Positions 15,597-24,665 of a stretch of 64,000 nucleotides of DNA are shown piece after piece. Both the position numbers and the translations under genes were made by a program. Within the stretch, counting starts at the first letter, position 1. Each line of letters begins with the position of its first letter. The stretch comes from Dyadobacter sp. LHD-138 (GTDB taxonomy: Bacteria; Bacteroidota; Bacteroidia; Cytophagales; Spirosomataceae), in contig NZ_JAVFVU010000034.1 in NCBI RefSeq assembly GCF_030929615.1, forward strand, positions 26,034 to 90,033. Reading direction: 5' to 3'. Below the pieces are notes generated by a model that was not told the DNA's origin, searched no databases, and saw nothing but the letters and a program-made list of their open reading frames with translations.

Positions 15597-16214
15597 ATGG
15601 AAAAGAAAATATCCCTGGAAGACTACGTTCCTGAGCTCGCATACGCATATTGCGATCATCTGCACAAAACTTATAAATTCGATTTCTTTCTTTCACGCCC
15701 GCGGAATACCCGTTTGGGCGATTTTACTATAAAACCGGGGTTTGTTCCGCGGATTACCGTAAACAGGAATCTTAATCCCTATAACTTTCTGATCACTTAT
15801 CTGCATGAGGTTGCCCATTGCGTGGTATACACGCAGACGAAAAACCGGTTAAGAAAACGGGTTGCACCGCACGGAATACAGTGGAAAAAAGAATTTGGTA
15901 TACTGCTGGCGCCGGTGATGAACGACCGGGTTTTTCCTGAGGATATTCTTGTGCCGCTTTTGAAATATGCCAAAAATCCCAAAGCATCGACGAGCGGCGA
16001 CCAGATTTTGTATAACGCAATCAAGAAATACGACGACCAATCGTTAAATGCTAATAAAGTTGCCCTGGTCCATCTCATAGAAGGCAGCAATTTCGTTTTC
16101 CATAACAGACAGTTTGTTAGAGGTACTTTAAGGCGTACACGTGTGCTTTGTACGGATAAAATCTCGCAGCGTCGTTATACCATCCCTGCTCATGCACTGG
16201 TTGAAGCGTGTTGA
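15597..16214 (+). CDS. SprT-like zinc metalloprotease domain protein
   Basis: A 205-residue protein with the gluzincin motif H70-E71-V-A-H74 and a further His in APHGIQWK about 20 residues on, as in SprT/Spartan domains. The C-terminal third, including RRYTIPAHALVEAC, is less typical. SprT relatives in eukaryotes cut DNA-protein crosslinks; the bacterial role is poorly known. The gene starts 9 bp after a terminator and its end overlaps the porU start by 23 bp, so the two are translationally linked. Confidence 0.85.
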   Translation: MEKKISLEDYVPELAYAYCDHLHKTYKFDFFLSRPRNTRLGDFTIKPGFVPRITVNRNLNPYNFLITYLHEVAHCVVYTQTKNRLRKRVAPHGIQWKKEFGILLAPVMNDRVFPEDILVPLLKYAKNPKASTSGDQILYNAIKKYDDQSLNANKVALVHLIEGSNFVFHNRQFVRGTLRRTRVLCTDKISQRRYTIPAHALVEAC

Positions 16215-19200
16215 AAATGTAAGGTTTTTATTTTATCCGGTGTTCCTCCACTGGATTTTTCTCTTGTTGCCCCTGTCATCATCCGGTCAGGAATCTTCAG
16301 TATTGGCTTCCGGCAACTGGCTGAAACTTGGCGTGATGCAAAGCGGGGTCTACAAAATCGATGCGGCGTTACTAAAAGCAATGGGAATTGATATCAATGC
16401 AATAGCGCCTGCACAAATAAAAATATATGGAAATGGCGGTGCCATGCTTCCGCAAAAACTCGGTACCAAGCGCAGCAAAGACCTTGCACAAAATCCCATT
16501 TTAGTAAGAGGGGAAGAAGATGGCCGTTTTGATGCGGGAGATGCCATTTATTTCTATGCGGACGGCCCGGATCAAATTGTCTATGATTCTCTTAAAGCCA
16601 GCTTTTTTCATCAGATAAATTTTTATGCCGATACCAGTTACTATTTCCTGAATGTTGGAGGTGATAAGGGGTTAAGAATAAATAATAAGGCAAGCCTCAA
16701 TCCCGCTGAAACGGTTATCAGTCAGTTTGATGACTACTGGTTTCATGAGCAGGAATCCGTTAATTTATTAAGGTCGGGGCGTGACTGGTGGGGTGAATAT
16801 ATTGGGAGTACTGCTGTATTTAATGTACAGGCTGAAATTCCTGATGTTGTACCTTCTTCGGACATGATTTTGCGTACTTCTGCCATTGGTTCTGCACAAG
16901 TACCGACCAGCTTTCAATGGCAGCTGAACGGACAAGCAGCCGGGAATGCGTCCATTGGTGTTGTTGGTGCAGGACAATATGATTTAAAGGCGAGAAAAGC
17001 GGAGACCCGGTTTGTGCTGAAAGCAGCCGCAAGTCCGCAAGCCGTTTATACGATTGGTGTGGGTTATAACAAAAATGGCCAGAGCTCTGCGCAGGCTTAT
17101 CTGGATTATGTCGGATTGCAAACCAAAAGAAATCTTAAAGCATACGATAAGCAGCAGATTTACAGATTTGCACCGGGAATAACAGATATCACAACTTTTC
17201 AGCTTCAAAATATTCCGGCGGATTGGTTTTGGTGGAATATTTCAGATCCTGTCCGGATCACCGGGGCATCATTAAAGGGGAACGGAAATAATACCTACAC
17301 GTTTACGGATAACAATGGGAAATCGCTCAGGCAATACATTGGTTTCACGCCTGCACAGGCGATAACGCCTGTATCGTGGCAGAAGGTGGCAAATCAGAAT
17401 CTGCAAAAATCAACCACGCCTGACCTGCTGATCGTAACGGCAAATGCTTATGAAGGGCAGGCCAAAAGACTGGCGGCTTTTCGGGAAGAACATGATAACC
17501 TGGAAACCTTAATTGTAACAGCTGACCAGCTATACAACGAATTTTCGGGCGGGAAACCGGATGTTTCTGCCGTTCGTGATTTTGTCCGGCAATTGGATAA
17601 TACCAATCCGGGGAAATTAAAATACCTGCTTTTGTTTGGAGACGCGACCTATGATTATAAGAATCTCCTGCAAAGTCAGTCGCTCAGTCAGCGTAATAGC
17701 TGGGTTCCCGTCTATGAAAGCAGGGAGTCGTTGGATCCTGTTTATACGTATTCTTCGGATGACTATTTTGGATTTCTTGAAGATGGGGAAGGTGACTGGT
17801 TTGAGAATACCGCGGGAGATTACTCCATGGAGATCGGGGTGGGAAGACTTCCGGTTAAATCGGTTTCAGAGGCGCAAATTATTGTAGACAAGCTGATTCA
17901 CTATGCGTCGTCTCCAAAATCCCGTGGGCCCTGGCGGAATACCATCCGTTTCGTTGCCGATGATGGTGACGGAACGGTGCATCAGGAGCATGCTGACTCC
18001 TTGGCGAGAATAACGCAAAAGGAATTTTTGTCCCGCAGGATATTGCTGGATGCCTATCAGCAGACTACAACAAGTCTCGGTCAAAAGGTGCCTGCGGTAA
18101 ATGCTGTCATAAAAAAAAGTATCAACGACGGCACACTTATTCTCAATTATACCGGTCACGGAGGAACGAGTGGCTGGGCCGAGGAACAAATTCTTACTTT
18201 AACGGAAATGCAAACGGCACGTGGCTACAATAACCTTCCGTTGCTAATGACGGCAACCTGTGATTTTGGACGATATGATGATCCCGGGCTGATATCGGGA
18301 GCGGAGCTGATGGTTTTAAGTCCGCGCGGTGCGGCCATTGGCGCGGTCAGTACCACCAGACCGGTTTATTCCAGTACGAATTTCGCTGTTAACAAGGCAT
18401 TTTACGAATCCCTGATTCAATTGGGCAAGGAGGCGAGAATTGGCGATGTATTCCGTTTAACTAAAAACAAAAGCCTCGCCGGAAGTCTGAACAGGAATTT
18501 TACTTTGCTGGGAGATCCTTCCATGCGTCTGGCAAGGGCGGAAAAAGGAGTGAGGTGGCGTAATATACCCGATACTTTACGTGCTTTGCAGAAGGTTAAT
18601 TTGCATGGGGAAATAATTGACGGAAACAATATCGATAAAGCATTTCAGGGAACAGGCCGGATCGCGATTTATGATAAGCAAAGCACTTTCCGTACATTGG
18701 GAAATGAAGGAACCGTTCAAAGTTATAGTGAATTCAGGAATAAGCTTTTTGATGGTGTCGTGCAGGTAAAGGACGGGCAGTTTGTCTGTGCGTTTGTGAT
18801 GCCAAAGGATATTGATTACCGGATAGGGCTGGGACGTGCCAGTATTTATGTTCTAAGCCAGGATAGTTTATCGGATGCTTCCGGGCAGCTGAATGTCCTG
18901 GTGGGTGGGAGTGCAACACCGGAGGACGATAAGGTTCCGCCGAAAATCACGGCCTATCTGAATACCGCTGATTTCAGGGATGGAGATAAAGTGGACGGTT
19001 CTTCGGTTTTATTTTTAAATTTAAGTGACGAAAACGGTATTAACGTGTCCAAATCCGGAATTGGCCATGACATCACGTTAACCTTGAATGACACCCTGAC
19101 GATTGTTTTAAACGACTATTACACGGCCGGGGCAGACTATCGAAAAGGAGTTGTAACCTATCCGTTCGAAAATTTACCTACCGGAAACTATGTAGTACGT

Positions 19201-19581
19201 ATTAAAGTGTGGGATACGTATACTAACTCCTCGGAAATATCGTTCGGATTTCAAGTAGGTTTACCTACGGGCATAAAGCTTGGCAGCTTGACTGTTTTTC
19301 CAAACCCTTTTGATCAGGATCTTTCGTTTGAAGTGAATCATAGCAGAGCCGATGATGATGTGGAAATTGTTTTTAGTATATTGCTGAGCTCCGGACAAAA
19401 ACTGGGTACTTTTCAATGGCAATATTATAATAGTCAGTCTATTATCAGAGAAACAATTCCATCAATACGTTTGAGTGGCCTCACTTCCGGTGTTAATTCA
19501 TATATATATGTAATGAAAATTCGTTCACTAAAGGACAATTCAGTTGACACGCGCTCGGGGAAACTTTTGCGATTACGTTAG
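16192..19581 (+). CDS. porU: Type IX secretion system sortase PorU (C25 family)
   Basis: A protein of about 1129 residues. The start at 16192 gives a hydrophobic signal sequence ending LLPLSSSGQ. The caspase-like C25 domain holds the catalytic His in NYTGHGGTSGW (about residue 655) and Cys in TATCDFGRYD (about residue 690). C-terminal Ig-like domains end in a PNPFDQDLSFEV segment, like a T9SS C-terminal domain. PorU cleaves the sorting domain of T9SS cargo at the cell surface and attaches the cargo to the anionic lipopolysaccharide. It sits next to porV, its partner in the attachment complex. Upstream in-frame codons fall inside the SprT gene and were not used. Confidence 0.93.
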   Translation: MHWLKRVENVRFLFYPVFLHWIFLLLPLSSSGQESSVLASGNWLKLGVMQSGVYKIDAALLKAMGIDINAIAPAQIKIYGNGGAMLPQKLGTKRSKDLAQNPILVRGEEDGRFDAGDAIYFYADGPDQIVYDSLKASFFHQINFYADTSYYFLNVGGDKGLRINNKASLNPAETVISQFDDYWFHEQESVNLLRSGRDWWGEYIGSTAVFNVQAEIPDVVPSSDMILRTSAIGSAQVPTSFQWQLNGQAAGNASIGVVGAGQYDLKARKAETRFVLKAAASPQAVYTIGVGYNKNGQSSAQAYLDYVGLQTKRNLKAYDKQQIYRFAPGITDITTFQLQNIPADWFWWNISDPVRITGASLKGNGNNTYTFTDNNGKSLRQYIGFTPAQAITPVSWQKVANQNLQKSTTPDLLIVTANAYEGQAKRLAAFREEHDNLETLIVTADQLYNEFSGGKPDVSAVRDFVRQLDNTNPGKLKYLLLFGDATYDYKNLLQSQSLSQRNSWVPVYESRESLDPVYTYSSDDYFGFLEDGEGDWFENTAGDYSMEIGVGRLPVKSVSEAQIIVDKLIHYASSPKSRGPWRNTIRFVADDGDGTVHQEHADSLARITQKEFLSRRILLDAYQQTTTSLGQKVPAVNAVIKKSINDGTLILNYTGHGGTSGWAEEQILTLTEMQTARGYNNLPLLMTATCDFGRYDDPGLISGAELMVLSPRGAAIGAVSTTRPVYSSTNFAVNKAFYESLIQLGKEARIGDVFRLTKNKSLAGSLNRNFTLLGDPSMRLARAEKGVRWRNIPDTLRALQKVNLHGEIIDGNNIDKAFQGTGRIAIYDKQSTFRTLGNEGTVQSYSEFRNKLFDGVVQVKDGQFVCAFVMPKDIDYRIGLGRASIYVLSQDSLSDASGQLNVLVGGSATPEDDKVPPKITAYLNTADFRDGDKVDGSSVLFLNLSDENGINVSKSGIGHDITLTLNDTLTIVLNDYYTAGADYRKGVVTYPFENLPTGNYVVRIKVWDTYTNSSEISFGFQVGLPTGIKLGSLTVFPNPFDQDLSFEVNHSRADDDVEIVFSILLSSGQKLGTFQWQYYNSQSIIRETIPSIRLSGLTSGVNSYIYVMKIRSLKDNSVDTRSGKLLRLR

Positions 19582-19630
19582 CGAATAATAAATCTTGTAA
19601 TTTTATTATAGTATTAAATATCTTTCATTG

Positions 19631-19638
19631 TATTTTTG
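19631..19638 (+). promoter_or_regulatory. -7 box for porV
   Basis: TATTTTTG fits TAnnTTTG, 53 bp before the porV start. No good -33 element is at the expected distance. It suggests porV can be expressed separately from porU. Confidence 0.5.
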
Positions 19639-19690
19639 ACCCTTTAAAAGAAGTCGACTAACACCACTTCCTATCGCAAATCCAATAAAT

Positions 19691-20869
19691 ATGAGACTAT
19701 TTTTTGTAAGTTTATCTTCCTTATTCATTTTGTCATCGAGTAGTTTGTTTGCTCAATCCGCGGCACTGGACACTATTCGCAGAATACCAAGTTCACCTCT
19801 ATCTTTTTTGACTTTTGCACCTGATGCACGCAGTGCGGGTATGGGTGAAGCAGGTGTTGCATTAAGCCCGGATGCCAACTCGACTTATTGGAACGCGGCA
19901 AAACTTCCTTATAACCAAAAGGATTTTGGAGTTTCAGCTTCCTACACGCCATGGTTGCGTAATTTGGTTGACGATATGTGGTTGGGTTATCTTACAGCTT
20001 ACAAGAAAATTGGAAATGGTCAGGCCGTTGCAGCCTCTATAAACTTTTTCAATAACGGGGAGCTGGATTTGCGTGATGCGGTGGGAACACACACAGGATT
20101 TTTCAATTCAAGAGAATTGGCCATCAGCGGAACATATTCCCGCCAGCTTGGTAAAAATTTCTCGATGGGTTTGACGCTTAAATATGTTTCGTCTAACCTT
20201 GCCGGAAATGCTGTTATTAATAATGTGTCGCTTAAACCAGCACGTACGGTAGCCGGTGATATCAGTGCGTTTTATAGAAAACAGATCAAAAATGAAGACA
20301 CAGGCAGCGAGCTTACCTGGTCTCTTGGCGCTGTTTTATCTAACCTGGGTGGTAAAATCAACTACGGTTCTAATACAGGTACTGAAAGTTTCATTCCGAC
20401 AAACCTGAAATTGGGTGGAGGGCTTTCTTTCACTGCTGACGGAAGAAACCGTTTCAACTTTATTGTGGATGCAAGCAAACTGATGGTGCCAACACCTGGT
20501 GCAACAGCAGCGGCTCAGCAAAAAATCAATGGCTACGGTTCTTTGAAAGGTGCATTTGGGTCTTTCTCTGATGCGCCGGATGGTTTCAAAGAAGAGATAC
20601 AGGAAGTTGCCCTTGCATTGGGTGCTGAATACTGGTACAATGATATCTTCGCACTTCGTGCAGGATATTTTGGAGAAAACAAAAACAAAGGTGACCGCAG
20701 ATTTTTTACAGCCGGTGTCGGTGCTAAATTCCTGGAACGTTACAATGTTGACTTTGCCTACATGTTCCCTACAACACAGGGAAGCCCATTGGCACAAACA
20801 TTACGTATCACCCTTGGTTTGAGCCTGAACAAAGCAGAAAAACTTGATGTTGGCGATACTGAAAACTAA
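19691..20869 (+). CDS. porV: Type IX secretion system outer-membrane protein PorV
   Basis: A 392-residue outer-membrane protein with a signal peptide ending SSSLFAQS. The N-terminal segment FLTFAPDARSAGMGEAGVA and the following SPDANSTYWNAAKLPY are hallmarks of PorV/LptO in the FadL-like barrel superfamily. PorV receives cargo from the Sov translocon and hands it to PorU for cleavage and anchoring. It lies 109 bp after porU and is followed by a terminator, so sprT-like, porU and porV form one T9SS block. Confidence 0.94.
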   Translation: MRLFFVSLSSLFILSSSSLFAQSAALDTIRRIPSSPLSFLTFAPDARSAGMGEAGVALSPDANSTYWNAAKLPYNQKDFGVSASYTPWLRNLVDDMWLGYLTAYKKIGNGQAVAASINFFNNGELDLRDAVGTHTGFFNSRELAISGTYSRQLGKNFSMGLTLKYVSSNLAGNAVINNVSLKPARTVAGDISAFYRKQIKNEDTGSELTWSLGAVLSNLGGKINYGSNTGTESFIPTNLKLGGGLSFTADGRNRFNFIVDASKLMVPTPGATAAAQQKINGYGSLKGAFGSFSDAPDGFKEEIQEVALALGAEYWYNDIFALRAGYFGENKNKGDRRFFTAGVGAKFLERYNVDFAYMFPTTQGSPLAQTLRITLGLSLNKAEKLDVGDTEN

Positions 20870-20893
20870 TCGTTTCAATACTATAATTTAATG

Positions 20894-20933
20894 AAAAGCG
20901 AATGGTGTTTGTAAGAACATCATTCGCTTTTTT
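20894..20933 (+). terminator. Terminator after porV
   Basis: A 16-bp stem, AAAAGCGAATGGTGTT / AACATCATTCGCTTTT with one G-U pair, a 6-nt loop and a T tail. It ends the T9SS unit just before the M16 gene. Confidence 0.9.
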
Positions 20934-20939
20934 ACCAAT

Positions 20940-22226
20940 ATGACTATGACACTCGATCGTACGGAAGCACCAGCTTATAAGATCATTAACACCATTCATT
21001 TGCCCGAACCCACGTCAACGACGCTGGATAACGGGATTCCGCTTCATGTTATAAACATCGGCGAACAGCCCGTGGTCAGGTTTGAGTGTATTTTCGAATC
21101 CGGTAACTGGCATGAAACACACACCGGAGCGTCTTTTTTTGCTGTGAAGATGCTTCCGGAAGGCACAACCTCATTAACTTCTTCCGAAATCAGTGAAGCG
21201 TTTGACAAGGTCGGCGCTTTTATCGACATGTCACATGCATCGGATCGTTCGGGCATTGTCGTGTATTGTTTGTCGAGATTTTTGCCGGAAGTATTAACGC
21301 TGGTAAAGGACCTGCTGGAAGATCCTGCTTTTCCTGAGAAAGAACTTGATGAGCTGAGAAATATTACCTTGCAGAATCTTCGGGTTAACAAAGAAAAAAC
21401 GGCTTATCTGGCAACCACTGAGTTTCGCAGACAGCTTTTCGGGAGCGATCACCCTTATGGTCAAAGCCAGGAAGAAAAGAATATCCAGGAACTTCCGCTG
21501 GCCGAAATCCGCACGCATTTTGAACAGCATATCAAAAACGGGCAACGGAAAATTATTCTGGCCGGTCAGATCAGTGATACGGACGTCAGGCTGGTGAACG
21601 ACTATTTTGGAAAAGGGAATTATAGCCAGGAGCTTGCTGAAATTACCCACGTGGTTAACACAGACTACCGGGGTAAAGGAATAATTGTAGAGAAAACGGA
21701 TAGCGTGCAGTCGACGATCCGCATCGGAAGGAGATTATTTACAAGACAGCATCCCGACTATTTCAAGTTGTTGGTGACCAATGAAATCCTGGGAGGTTAT
21801 TTCGGATCACGGCTCATGAAAAATATCCGCGAGGAAAAAGGGTTAACCTATGGAATTTCTTCGCACATGGTCACGCTTGGCCGTGATGGTTATTTCATGA
21901 TCGGAACAGATGTGAAAAAGGAATTTACACAACAGACGATTGATGAGATCAAAAAAGAGCTTTATCGGCTGCAAACGGAGCTTGTAGAAGATGATGAACT
22001 TCAGACGGTCAAGAATTTTATGGCTGGCGAGTTTGCCGGTTCATTAAATACCGCTTTTGAGGTTGCAGACCGTCAGAAAATATTATTGCTGGATCAGTTG
22101 CCGGCTGACTTTTTTAGCCGTTACATCGATCAGATCCACGCGACAACCTCAGAGGATATCCGGTTAATGGCAACCACCTACCTGAATCCTGAAGAAATGG
22201 TTGAAGTGGTAGTCGGCGGTAAATAA
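20940..22226 (+). CDS. M16 peptidase homologue lacking the zinc motif
   Basis: A 428-residue protein with the two-lobe M16 layout. The C-terminal lobe keeps the R/Y substrate motif in EEKGLTYGISSH. At the place where active M16 enzymes have HXXEH, this protein reads GASFFAVKM (residues 63-71), with no His or Glu ligand. It is therefore a predicted non-catalytic subunit. In many bacteria such a subunit pairs with an active M16 encoded next door; no active partner is visible in the window. It ends at a hairpin shared with the convergent photolyase gene. Confidence 0.85.
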   Translation: MTMTLDRTEAPAYKIINTIHLPEPTSTTLDNGIPLHVINIGEQPVVRFECIFESGNWHETHTGASFFAVKMLPEGTTSLTSSEISEAFDKVGAFIDMSHASDRSGIVVYCLSRFLPEVLTLVKDLLEDPAFPEKELDELRNITLQNLRVNKEKTAYLATTEFRRQLFGSDHPYGQSQEEKNIQELPLAEIRTHFEQHIKNGQRKIILAGQISDTDVRLVNDYFGKGNYSQELAEITHVVNTDYRGKGIIVEKTDSVQSTIRIGRRLFTRQHPDYFKLLVTNEILGGYFGSRLMKNIREEKGLTYGISSHMVTLGRDGYFMIGTDVKKEFTQQTIDEIKKELYRLQTELVEDDELQTVKNFMAGEFAGSLNTAFEVADRQKILLLDQLPADFFSRYIDQIHATTSEDIRLMATTYLNPEEMVEVVVGGK

Positions 22227-22247
22227 AAGTGACACCGTGTCACTTTT
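22225..22247. terminator. Bidirectional terminator overlapping two stop codons
   Basis: AAAAGTGACA / TGTCACTTTT, a perfect 10-bp stem with a 3-nt loop. It overlaps the TAA of the M16 gene (22224-22226) on the left and the stop of the convergent photolyase gene (22246-22248) on the right. Flanking A and T runs let it act in both directions. Confidence 0.8.
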
Positions 22248-23589
22248 ACCTGTCTTTGTTAAGGGCTTCTTTATAGGCTTTCAGACAGCGTTCGCGTGCA
22301 AATTTATGATCCACAATGGGTGCCGGGTAATTCAGACTATTGAGTTCCGGGACCCATTTTTTGATATAGATACCTTTCGGATCAAACTTTTCAGCCTGCG
22401 CAGCCGGGTTGAAAATCCTGAAATAAGGCGCGGCATCGGTGCCTGATCCGGCCGCCCACTGCCAGCCGCCATTGTTTGCCGCCAAATCATAATCCAGTAA
22501 TTTCTCTGCAAAGTAAGCTTCTCCCCAGCGCCAGTCGATCAGTAGATGTTTTGTGAGAAAGCTGGCTGTTACCATTCTTACGCGGTTGTGCATAAAGCCG
22601 GTTGCATTTAGTTCGTGCATACCCGCATCTACGAGAGGATATCCTGTTTTACCTTGACACCAAAGTTCAAATTCCTTTTCATTGTTGTGCCAGCGGATAT
22701 TGTCATATTCCGGACGAAAAGCTTTGCCTTTACCCACGTGCGGGAAATTCCATAATATCTGATGGTAAAAGTCACGCCAGATTAACTCGTTCAGCCAGGT
22801 ATCGCTTTTTTCTAACGCTGTTCTTGCGAGGTCGCGTATACTTATGGTTCCGAAACGGAGATGAACCCCCAGATGTGTGGTGCCGTGAATAGCCGGATAA
22901 TTTCTGGTCTCATCGTAGTTTTCGATTAGCTCAGATTTTACCTGATCGGATGGAAACTTCGTTTTGGCTTCAATAAATCCTATTGTTTCATAGGTTGGCA
23001 GACTTGCTGTTTTGGTCTTGAAAAAACCGGAAAAGTATTTTTCGTTGGGATAAGATGACAAAAAGAACGCATTGCATTTTTCTTTCCAGGCTCTGCTGTA
23101 TGGTGTAAAAACGGTGTAAGCTGTATTTTGACCCGTTAATACCTCCTGTTTTTCAAAAATTACCTGGTCCTTATAAGTTCTGAATGCAATGTTTTGTTTT
23201 AGTAAAAGAGATTTAATTTCTCCATCCCGCTCGTGCGCATAAGGCTCATAGTCATGGTTGGCAAATACCTTGGCAACGTCATATGCGTCGAGTAGCTCTT
23301 TCCAGACCTCAGCCGGTGATCCATAATGAACCTTGATGTCGGACCCCAGCTTTTTAAGCTCTTTTTTTAAACGGGAAATAGTCTGATAAATGAATGTTAC
23401 ACGCCGATCCTCCTTGTTGTCAAGCTGATCGAGAATGTTTTTGTCAAATATGAAAAGAGGAAGGACTGGTAAGCCGGATTTCAGCGCGTGGTACAAACCT
23501 GCATTGTCATGCAGGCGTAAGTCCCTGCGAAACCAAAAGACTGCTACTTTCTCTTTTTTTACAAAATTAAACAAAGGTAAAGAACTCAT
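22246..23589 (-). CDS. phrB: Deoxyribodipyrimidine photolyase (cryptochrome/photolyase family)
   Basis: A 447-residue protein. The N-terminal antenna domain begins VAVFWFRRDLRLHDNAGLYHAL. The C-terminal FAD domain has ELIWRDFYHQILW, TGYPLVDAGMHELNATGFMHN, RVRMVTASFLTKHLLIDWR and NNGGWQWAAGSGTDAAPYFR, the classic class I photolyase FAD- and DNA-contact motifs. It uses blue light to split cyclobutane pyrimidine dimers. It starts 9 bp after the methyltransferase gene ends, so they are co-transcribed. A DASH cryptochrome is less likely. Confidence 0.93.
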   Translation of the reverse strand: MSSLPLFNFVKKEKVAVFWFRRDLRLHDNAGLYHALKSGLPVLPLFIFDKNILDQLDNKEDRRVTFIYQTISRLKKELKKLGSDIKVHYGSPAEVWKELLDAYDVAKVFANHDYEPYAHERDGEIKSLLLKQNIAFRTYKDQVIFEKQEVLTGQNTAYTVFTPYSRAWKEKCNAFFLSSYPNEKYFSGFFKTKTASLPTYETIGFIEAKTKFPSDQVKSELIENYDETRNYPAIHGTTHLGVHLRFGTISIRDLARTALEKSDTWLNELIWRDFYHQILWNFPHVGKGKAFRPEYDNIRWHNNEKEFELWCQGKTGYPLVDAGMHELNATGFMHNRVRMVTASFLTKHLLIDWRWGEAYFAEKLLDYDLAANNGGWQWAAGSGTDAAPYFRIFNPAAQAEKFDPKGIYIKKWVPELNSLNYPAPIVDHKFARERCLKAYKEALNKDR

Positions 23590-23598
23590 TACGGATGC

Positions 23599-24516
23599 TT
23601 ACAATGGTTTGGTCGCAGAAATGACGTACATCATCGCTCCGCCGGCTGAGTGATATTTATTGGCATCAATATTGCGGAGCATCCGCTCGCCAAGATGTGC
23701 ATATTTCCGTTTGTATTTTTCGAAAAAATCAAGATTTTCCTGTCCCATAGCCCTGAAATAATCGTAATCTGAAAATTCTTCGTTGCTCCACGTATTGCCG
23801 TTTTGCCACTGCCGCATGGTTGCAATCTGTTCGTCAGTAGTATAGGGAGGATACATCGCGATCGCTTTATCGGAAAGCCTTACTTCAACCTGATTGAAAC
23901 CCGCCTGCACCAAAAAACCTGGCACCAGATCACCCAGTGAATTATCACCCAGGCCTAACTTTTTCTTCCCTCTTTCAAAAATCAGGGCATATCTTACATG
24001 GTCCAGCACTTCGTCAACCGGGTCATTCATCGACACCGAACTTTGGGTAAGGCTTTGCACCAGATTGTTTGGCTCAACACAAAGAATGGTACCGCCCGGT
24101 TTTAAAACCCGTTTCATTTCATCGATGACAACCTTGGGATGCCGGACGTGTATCAGCAATGTCTGACAGGTTACGATATCAAATGATTCATCGTCATAGG
24201 GTAACTTATGTGCATCACCTTTTTTTAATTCAAATTCAACACCTTTAGACTCAAAATACTGTCGTAATTCTCCTTCTCCCTTTGCCCACTTCCGGTCGTT
24301 ATCGATCCCGCAAACTTTGGCTGGCGCACCAAGATAATCGACCAGCAGCCGGCTCCAGTGACACTGCCCGCAGCCAACATCGAGCAAGCTAAAATGGGTA
24401 TGCAGTTGCAGCCTCTTGGCCAGTAAATTCAGAAATCCTTCATTCCACCAAAAGTCACGGTATTCACCAAAAAAATCTTCCGAATGTCCTTTACGCTTTA
24501 TATTTTTAGTTCTCAT
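23599..24516 (-). CDS. Class I SAM-dependent methyltransferase
   Basis: A 305-residue protein with a Rossmann methyltransferase core. Motif I is LLDVGCGQCHWS, the acidic motif II loop is VCGIDNDRKW, motif III is KGDAHKLPYDDESFDIV, and LKPGGTILCVEP is the post-core strand. It resembles ubiquinone/menaquinone or small-molecule methyltransferases (Methyltransf_11/25). The acceptor is unknown. It sits directly upstream of the photolyase gene with a 9-bp gap, an arrangement that may hint at a cofactor or DNA-repair link but proves nothing. Confidence 0.85.
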   Translation of the reverse strand: MRTKNIKRKGHSEDFFGEYRDFWWNEGFLNLLAKRLQLHTHFSLLDVGCGQCHWSRLLVDYLGAPAKVCGIDNDRKWAKGEGELRQYFESKGVEFELKKGDAHKLPYDDESFDIVTCQTLLIHVRHPKVVIDEMKRVLKPGGTILCVEPNNLVQSLTQSSVSMNDPVDEVLDHVRYALIFERGKKKLGLGDNSLGDLVPGFLVQAGFNQVEVRLSDKAIAMYPPYTTDEQIATMRQWQNGNTWSNEEFSDYDYFRAMGQENLDFFEKYKRKYAHLGERMLRNIDANKYHSAGGAMMYVISATKPL

Positions 24517-24665
24517 AGTATATTTACAGCATAGAGACCACGAAGTAGCAATCTGTATCCCGTTTTAAAATAACAGGATTCTTGAAAGGATAATTCGAAT
24601 CGGTGTAGTATATCTTGTTTATGTCTGACCTTTAACGCTTTACAAATTTATTTAATCAACTACGT

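Noticed and set aside
16141..16191. A longer PorU reading from an upstream non-ATG codon
   Set aside because: It would overlap the SprT-like gene further and spoil the signal peptide; the ATG at 16192 is adequate.
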